Assembly (NCBI RefSeq): GCF_014646295.1
Contig: NZ_BMNE01000005.1
Coordinates: 39,743 to 103,742 of the forward strand
From: Nocardia rhizosphaerihabitans
GTDB lineage: Bacteria; Actinomycetota; Actinomycetes; Mycobacteriales; Mycobacteriaceae
Reading direction: 5' to 3'
Length of the DNA stretch: 64,000 nt
Both the position numbers and the translations under genes were made by a program. The notes under the pieces were generated by a model. It did no database searches. It saw only the letters and a list, made by a program, of their open reading frames with translations, and was not told the origin of the DNA. Within the stretch, counting starts at the first letter, position 1. Each line of letters starts with the position of its first letter. Of this stretch, positions 60,174-64,000 are shown piece after piece.

Positions 60174-61375
60174 GTTCTGGCGGCACCGCGGACGGTGTGT
60201 ACGACTTCTGCGTGCTCGGCGGCGGCATCGTCGGCGTGGCTACCGCACATCGGCTGCTGACCAAGTTTCCCGGGGCGAGCCTGGTGCTCGTCGACAAGGA
60301 GTCCGCCCTCGGCGCGCACCAGACCGGGCACAACAGCGGTGTCATCCACTCCGGGATCTATTACCCGCCGGACAGTTTGAAGGCCCGGCTGTGTCGCGCG
60401 GGTGCGCAGTGGACCAAGGAGTTCGCCGCCGCCAACGACATTCCGTTCGAGGTGTGCGGAAAGCTACTGGTGGCGACCGATTCGGCCGAGCACGCGCGAA
60501 TGCTCGACCTCTACGAGCGGTCGATCGCCAACGGTGTCGACGTGGAGGCGATCGACGCGGCGGAGCTGGTCCGGCGTGAACCCGGGATCACCGGTGTCGG
60601 TGCGCTGTTCGTGCCTGCCACCGGCATCATCGACTACGCGAAGGTCACCGCGGCACTGGCCGACCAGGTGAGGGCCATGGGCGGCCGGATCATGCTCGAC
60701 ACCACGATCGATGCGATCAGCGAAACCGACTCGGCCGTCACGGTTTCCGGGCCGACCGGCTCGACCACCGCCCGCACGCTCGTGGTCTGCGCCGGCTTGC
60801 AGGCCGACCGGATGGCGCGAATGGCCGGTATCCGCACCGACTTCCGCATCGTCCCGTTCCGTGGTGAGTACTACCGGCTGCCTGCCGCCAGGGCCGACCT
60901 CGTCAGCACGCTGATCTATCCGGTGCCGGACCCGGCGCTGCCGTTCCTCGGCGTCCACCTGAGCCCGACCATCGACGGCGAGCTGACTGTCGGACCGAAC
61001 GCGGTGCTCGGGCTGGCGCGGGAGGGTTATCCCAAGGGCAGCGTGAACGCACGCGACGCCCTCGACGTACTGAGTTTCCCCGGTGTCCATCGGGTGGCCC
61101 GCAACCACGTCCGGACCGGCGCACGTGAGCTGCGCAATTCGCTGTTCAAGCGCGGCTACCTCGCCGAATGCCGCAAGTACTGCCCAGAACTCACGTCAGC
61201 GGACCTGCTGCCGCATCGCGCGGGGATCAGGGCGCAGGCGGTGCTGCGCGACGGCACCCTGGTGCACGACTTCCTGATCGAGCGGACACCGCGCTCGATT
61301 CACGTCCTCAACGCGCCCTCACCGGCGGCTACCTCGTCGATGCCGATCGCGGAATACCTCGTCGACCAGCTCTGA
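60170..61375 (+). CDS. lhgO: L-2-hydroxyglutarate oxidase (LhgO-like)
   Basis: The 401-residue protein is a DAO-type FAD enzyme: YDFCVLGGGIVGVATAHRLL, VLVDKESALGAHQTGHNSGVIHSGIYYPPDSLKARLC, VPFRGEYYRLP and PFLGVHLSPTIDGELTVGPNAVLGL. LhgO oxidises L-2-hydroxyglutarate to 2-oxoglutarate. The start is GTG at 60170, coupled to the secreted protein gene by a four-base overlap. Confidence 0.88.
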   Translation: MSSGGTADGVYDFCVLGGGIVGVATAHRLLTKFPGASLVLVDKESALGAHQTGHNSGVIHSGIYYPPDSLKARLCRAGAQWTKEFAAANDIPFEVCGKLLVATDSAEHARMLDLYERSIANGVDVEAIDAAELVRREPGITGVGALFVPATGIIDYAKVTAALADQVRAMGGRIMLDTTIDAISETDSAVTVSGPTGSTTARTLVVCAGLQADRMARMAGIRTDFRIVPFRGEYYRLPAARADLVSTLIYPVPDPALPFLGVHLSPTIDGELTVGPNAVLGLAREGYPKGSVNARDALDVLSFPGVHRVARNHVRTGARELRNSLFKRGYLAECRKYCPELTSADLLPHRAGIRAQAVLRDGTLVHDFLIERTPRSIHVLNAPSPAATSSMPIAEYLVDQL

Positions 61376-61443
61376 CGGCCATTCCGGCGAATAAAGAGGA
61401 GATTTGTAGTAATTTTGGGGCCATCCGTGATCAGGGAGGGCCG

Positions 61444-61917
61444 ATGGGCCACATCAAGTATGCGTGCGACGTCGGCGCACCGGTCGACGTCGCCTTCGCC
61501 TACGCCGAGAACTTCCGCTTCGTCCCGCACTGGATGTCCGGCGTCGCCGGCATCGAGCCCGCGGGCGAACCCGACCGGGGGCTCGGTGCCGCCTTCGCGA
61601 TGAAAGTCCGCCTGTTCGGCGTTATTCCGCTCCGATCCACCTGTGAGATCACCGAATACCGGCGCAATGCGGTGATCGGGTATACCCTGCGTGGGCGGGT
61701 ATACGGAACCGTGACACTACGGTTCGACCCACTCGGCTACGAACGGTCGGTGCTGACCTCCGAAGCCGACTATCCACCACCACGCGGTGTGTTCGGCCGC
61801 CTGTGCCATGGCCTCGTAGACGCGGCCGCGAGATCGGCACTGCGCCGTACGGAGTCGCGGTTGCGAAGGGAGATAGAGGCATTCCACGGTACCGATCTTG
61901 TCGGCCGCATCGCCTAG
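61444..61917 (+). CDS. SRPBCC family protein
   Basis: The 157-residue protein has the START/Bet v1-like pattern: HIKYACDVGAPVDVAFAYAENFRFVPHWMSGVAGIEPAG, MKVRLFGVIPLRSTCEITEYRRNAVIGYTLRGRVYGTVTLRFD and a C-terminal amphipathic helix. It binds a hydrophobic ligand or acts as a cyclase. AGGGAGG precedes the ATG. It lies between lhgO and rnhA on the same strand. Confidence 0.8.
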   Translation: MGHIKYACDVGAPVDVAFAYAENFRFVPHWMSGVAGIEPAGEPDRGLGAAFAMKVRLFGVIPLRSTCEITEYRRNAVIGYTLRGRVYGTVTLRFDPLGYERSVLTSEADYPPPRGVFGRLCHGLVDAAARSALRRTESRLRREIEAFHGTDLVGRIA

Positions 61918-61927
61918 GGTGGCGGTC

Positions 61928-62446
61928 ATGATCATCGTGAGCACCGACGGGTCCTGCCTGCGCAATCCCGGTGGTGCCATCGGCTGGGCCTGGGTGAATC
62001 ACCAGGGTCCCGCCGACAGCGGAGGAGCGGTCAGCGGTACCAACCAGATCGCCGAACTGCGCGCGGTACTGGAAGCCATTCTCGCCCACCCCGGCGGCGA
62101 GCCGATGCTCATCGAGAGCGATTCCCAGTACGCCATCAAGTGCGCCTCCGAGTGGATCGGCAGCTGGCGGCGCAACGGCTGGCGCACCTCCACCGGCGGT
62201 GCGGTGAAGAACGTCGACATCATCAAGCAGATCGACCGTGCCATCACCAGCCGCGAAGGACCGGTGCGCTTCCGCTGGGTCCGCGGGCACGTCGGTAACT
62301 ATTTCAACGAACAAGCCGACACACTGGCCGGCGCGGCCGCACGCGAGGCCGCCGCCCGCCCGGCGCAAGCCGAAACCACCAGACCGCGGACCACGGGGAA
62401 GCCGGTCGAGCCGGCAGCGCCGTCCGGAACACTCACCCTGTTCTGA
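61928..62446 (+). CDS. rnhA: Ribonuclease H
   Basis: The 172-residue protein has all four catalytic acids: Asp7 (STDGS), Glu43 (NQIAELRAVLEAI), Asp65 (IESDSQYAIK) and Asp131 (HVGNYFNEQAD). It cleaves the RNA of RNA:DNA hybrids. The C-terminal 35 residues are an Ala/Pro/Thr tail. The ATG at 61928 is 10 bases after the SRPBCC stop. Confidence 0.92.
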   Translation: MIIVSTDGSCLRNPGGAIGWAWVNHQGPADSGGAVSGTNQIAELRAVLEAILAHPGGEPMLIESDSQYAIKCASEWIGSWRRNGWRTSTGGAVKNVDIIKQIDRAITSREGPVRFRWVRGHVGNYFNEQADTLAGAAAREAAARPAQAETTRPRTTGKPVEPAAPSGTLTLF

Positions 62447-62479
62447 CGAGTCGGCACGACCGGGGTTGGTCCGCACGAA

Positions 62480-62520
62480 AACGCCTCCGGCGGCAGAGTC
62501 GCTCTGCCGCCGGAGGCGTT
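62480..62520. terminator. Long bidirectional terminator between rnhA and the Mce-associated gene
   Basis: The 19-bp perfect stem spans 62480-62498 and 62502-62520 with the 3-nt loop TCG. It separates convergent genes. Confidence 0.85.
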
Positions 62521-62532
62521 CGTATCGACAGC

Positions 62533-63297
62533 TCAGTTGCCGGGAGCAGGCGCGGGCGCGGGCGCCTGCGTCGTCGGCACCGGCTGACCGGGCGCGGCGC
62601 CACCGGGGGCCCCGCTGCCGCCCTTGAGCAGCGGCGAATCCAGCTTGCTGACCAGCCACTTGCCGCCGTCGGACTTCTCGAGGGTCATCTCGACGGCGAA
62701 CATCATCCGGTCCGGTTCGGTCTGGGTGAAGTTGGTCCGGTACTGGGTCATGGTGACCATGGCCTTGACATCCTCGGTGGTGCCCGAGATGTAGGCACAC
62801 TGCACGTCCTCACCGCGGGACTTCACCTGGGCCTGGACCATCGCGCCCTTGAGCGCCTCGCTGGCGTCGCTGAATTCCTTCAGGTAATCGCCGGTGGCCC
62901 CCGCCTTCATCGAGGTGATGTAGCCGTCGAGGTCCTTCGAGTAGTCGTAGTTGGCCAGGATGTTGCCGTAGTCGCAGGCCGCCTTCGTCGATTCGGCGAT
63001 GGCGTCGAGCTTGTCGGCCTTGTCGTTGCTCTGCAGGAAGAACACCACGGCCGCGGTGGCCGCGCCGAGCGCAACCACACCGGCCACACCAGCCGCGATC
63101 CAGCCCGTTGAGCTCGATTTCCCCGCAGCGGGGGCCGCCGGTGCATCCGCAGGCGCGGGCACCGTCGCCGCCTTGACGGTCGGAGCGTCGCCCTCCGGCG
63201 TTGCGGCCGCACCCTCGACGGTGGGCTCAGACTTGGCCAGATCGGGCTTGTCCGCCGTCGAAGCGTCCTTCTTGCTCTCGGCGTCGTCGCTGGTCAT
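62533..63297 (-). CDS. Mce-associated membrane protein
   Basis: The 254-residue protein has an acidic Ala-rich cytoplasmic N-terminus (MTSDDAESKKDASTADKPDL), one transmembrane helix near residue 77 (GWIAAGVAGVVALGAATAAVVFF), and an extracytoplasmic domain with LDAIAESTKAACDYGNILANYDY, VKAMVTMTQYRTNFTQ and WLVSKLDSPLLKGG. It ends in a Pro/Ala tail. It is the conserved partner encoded after mce genes, and it follows the Mce protein at 63428. The 130-bp gap upstream carries no other gene. Confidence 0.85.
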   Translation of the reverse strand: MTSDDAESKKDASTADKPDLAKSEPTVEGAAATPEGDAPTVKAATVPAPADAPAAPAAGKSSSTGWIAAGVAGVVALGAATAAVVFFLQSNDKADKLDAIAESTKAACDYGNILANYDYSKDLDGYITSMKAGATGDYLKEFSDASEALKGAMVQAQVKSRGEDVQCAYISGTTEDVKAMVTMTQYRTNFTQTEPDRMMFAVEMTLEKSDGGKWLVSKLDSPLLKGGSGAPGGAAPGQPVPTTQAPAPAPAPGN

Positions 63298-63427
63298 CGA
63301 ATCAATCCTGCTCTTTCCCGGCACGCAAATCGCACCGATATCGTTCGTGGGCCCGTGAGCCGGACCACACGCTCTCCCCAGCGAGTATGCCCGGTCCGGT
63401 GCGTGCGCGTCCGGGCCGGGCATCAAC

Positions 63428-64000
63428 TCAGTTCGCCGGGATGGGTGTCCGCTCGTTCGGATCGACCCCAGGCGGCATCTGCGCGCCGTTGTTCGGCACG
63501 TTCGGTCGCGGCGCGTTTGCCGAACCGCGGATCTGCTGATCGGCGGGCGGGTTGACGCAGTAGTTCCACTTCGGGATGGACCCGTCCTGGACTTCCTCGT
63601 TGCGCCGGTATTCCGTCGCGTAGTAGCACGTCGGACGCGGCCAGATGTCGATGATGGTGTGGAACTCGCCGTCGTGCGCCGGAGCGGAGATCGAGTCCAG
63701 ACCCAACGCAAGGGACGGGAACAGCAGCCGCAGCGCGGGCTGACGCAGCTGCGCCGCCCTGGTGATGGTCACGAAGTTGGCCGCCAGGCTACTGATCGGA
63801 TCGGCTGTCTTGTCCAGGACAGCGCCGAGCGCCTCGAACTGGGCAGGCGCGTTGTCCAGGACGCCCTGCAGCTCCGCGTTGGCGTTGTTGAACTGCGCGA
63901 GCAGCGTGCCCGAGTTGCTGGTCAGTGTCTGCAGATCGGGCTGGGCGTGCGAGGTGGTCTCGGCAATCACCCGCAGATTCGCGATCAGGTTCACCGTCTG
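63428..64000 (-). CDS. Mce family protein, C-terminal part (gene runs out of the window)
   Basis: The 191 visible residues are the C-terminal part of an MCE-family substrate-binding protein: IANLRVIAETTSHAQPDLQTLTSNSGTLLAQF with helical repeats, and a proline-rich tail (NVPNNGAQMPPGVDPNERTPIPAN). The order suggests it is the last Mce protein (MceF-like). It is truncated by the window edge; the MCE domain lies outside. Mce proteins form lipid-import channels through the envelope. Confidence 0.8.
   Translation of the reverse strand, partial: QTVNLIANLRVIAETTSHAQPDLQTLTSNSGTLLAQFNNANAELQGVLDNAPAQFEALGAVLDKTADPISSLAANFVTITRAAQLRQPALRLLFPSLALGLDSISAPAHDGEFHTIIDIWPRPTCYYATEYRRNEEVQDGSIPKWNYCVNPPADQQIRGSANAPRPNVPNNGAQMPPGVDPNERTPIPAN

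Overview
This window is a high-GC actinobacterial chromosome segment. The evidence points to Nocardia or a close relative in the Mycobacteriales: an rpsF-ssb-rpsR-rplI block followed by an intein-free dnaB, a WS/DGAT acyltransferase, an Mce operon end with an Mce-associated protein, a TIGR03084 (mycothiol-dependent isomerase-like) protein, DUF3068 and DUF2613 proteins, a mycobacterial-type Sdh1 operon, a DinB2-like polymerase, and many GTG starts. I see no rRNA, tRNA, CRISPR array, insertion sequence or prophage.

Layout. 1-5.2 kb is a conserved replication/translation block: a GT87-like membrane protein diverges from rpsF-ssb-rpsR-rplI, then a 589-bp gap with several DnaA-box-like 9-mers leads to dnaB. 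5.2-11.4 kb is accessory in character: a RidA/HxlR pair, a DHFR-like protein, a frameshifted S15-type hydrolase remnant, a TetR remnant fused in frame behind a methyltransferase stop, a beta-lactamase-like lipoprotein that lacks its catalytic residues, and an alpha/beta hydrolase. Two genes in this stretch have near-identical arrays of GTGTCAG heptamers at 11-bp pitch in their promoters. 11.4-20.3 kb holds a PLP enzyme, a DUF2637 membrane protein, a large cutinase-like esterase with a Thr-rich tail, a DMT transporter, a WS/DGAT and a nitronate monooxygenase with a KstR-like operator. 20.3-31.5 kb holds regulators, a flippase fused to a degenerate kinase-like domain, an antiporter translationally coupled to a ParB-like protein, an NlpC/P60 endopeptidase and an AAA ATPase.

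31.7-37.0 kb is the Sdh1-type succinate dehydrogenase locus (membrane subunit, SdhA, SdhB), with an Rv0250c-like small gene separated from it by an inverted thiolase-like gene that lacks both catalytic cysteines. 37.0-39.0 kb is an XRE/DUF5753 regulator with two DUF397 partners in a chain of overlapping genes. 39-48 kb carries an AlkA-like glycosylase, a 34-residue unlisted small ORF with a strong ribosome binding site, a two-part FAD/Fe-S oxidoreductase, an ABC exporter, an AcuI-type reductase and a DinB2-like polymerase with Gln at the steric-gate position. 48-56 kb has lon under a HAIR (HspR) operator, a DUF3068/DUF2613 envelope operon, a leaderless TetR gene, a possible small RNA and a Ser/Thr kinase. 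56.9-62.4 kb has a DUF445 protein behind three tandem 9-mers, a secreted protein coupled to LhgO, a SRPBCC protein and RNase H. The window ends inside an mce operon.

Many convergent pairs are separated by long, nearly perfect inverted repeats that look like bidirectional terminators.
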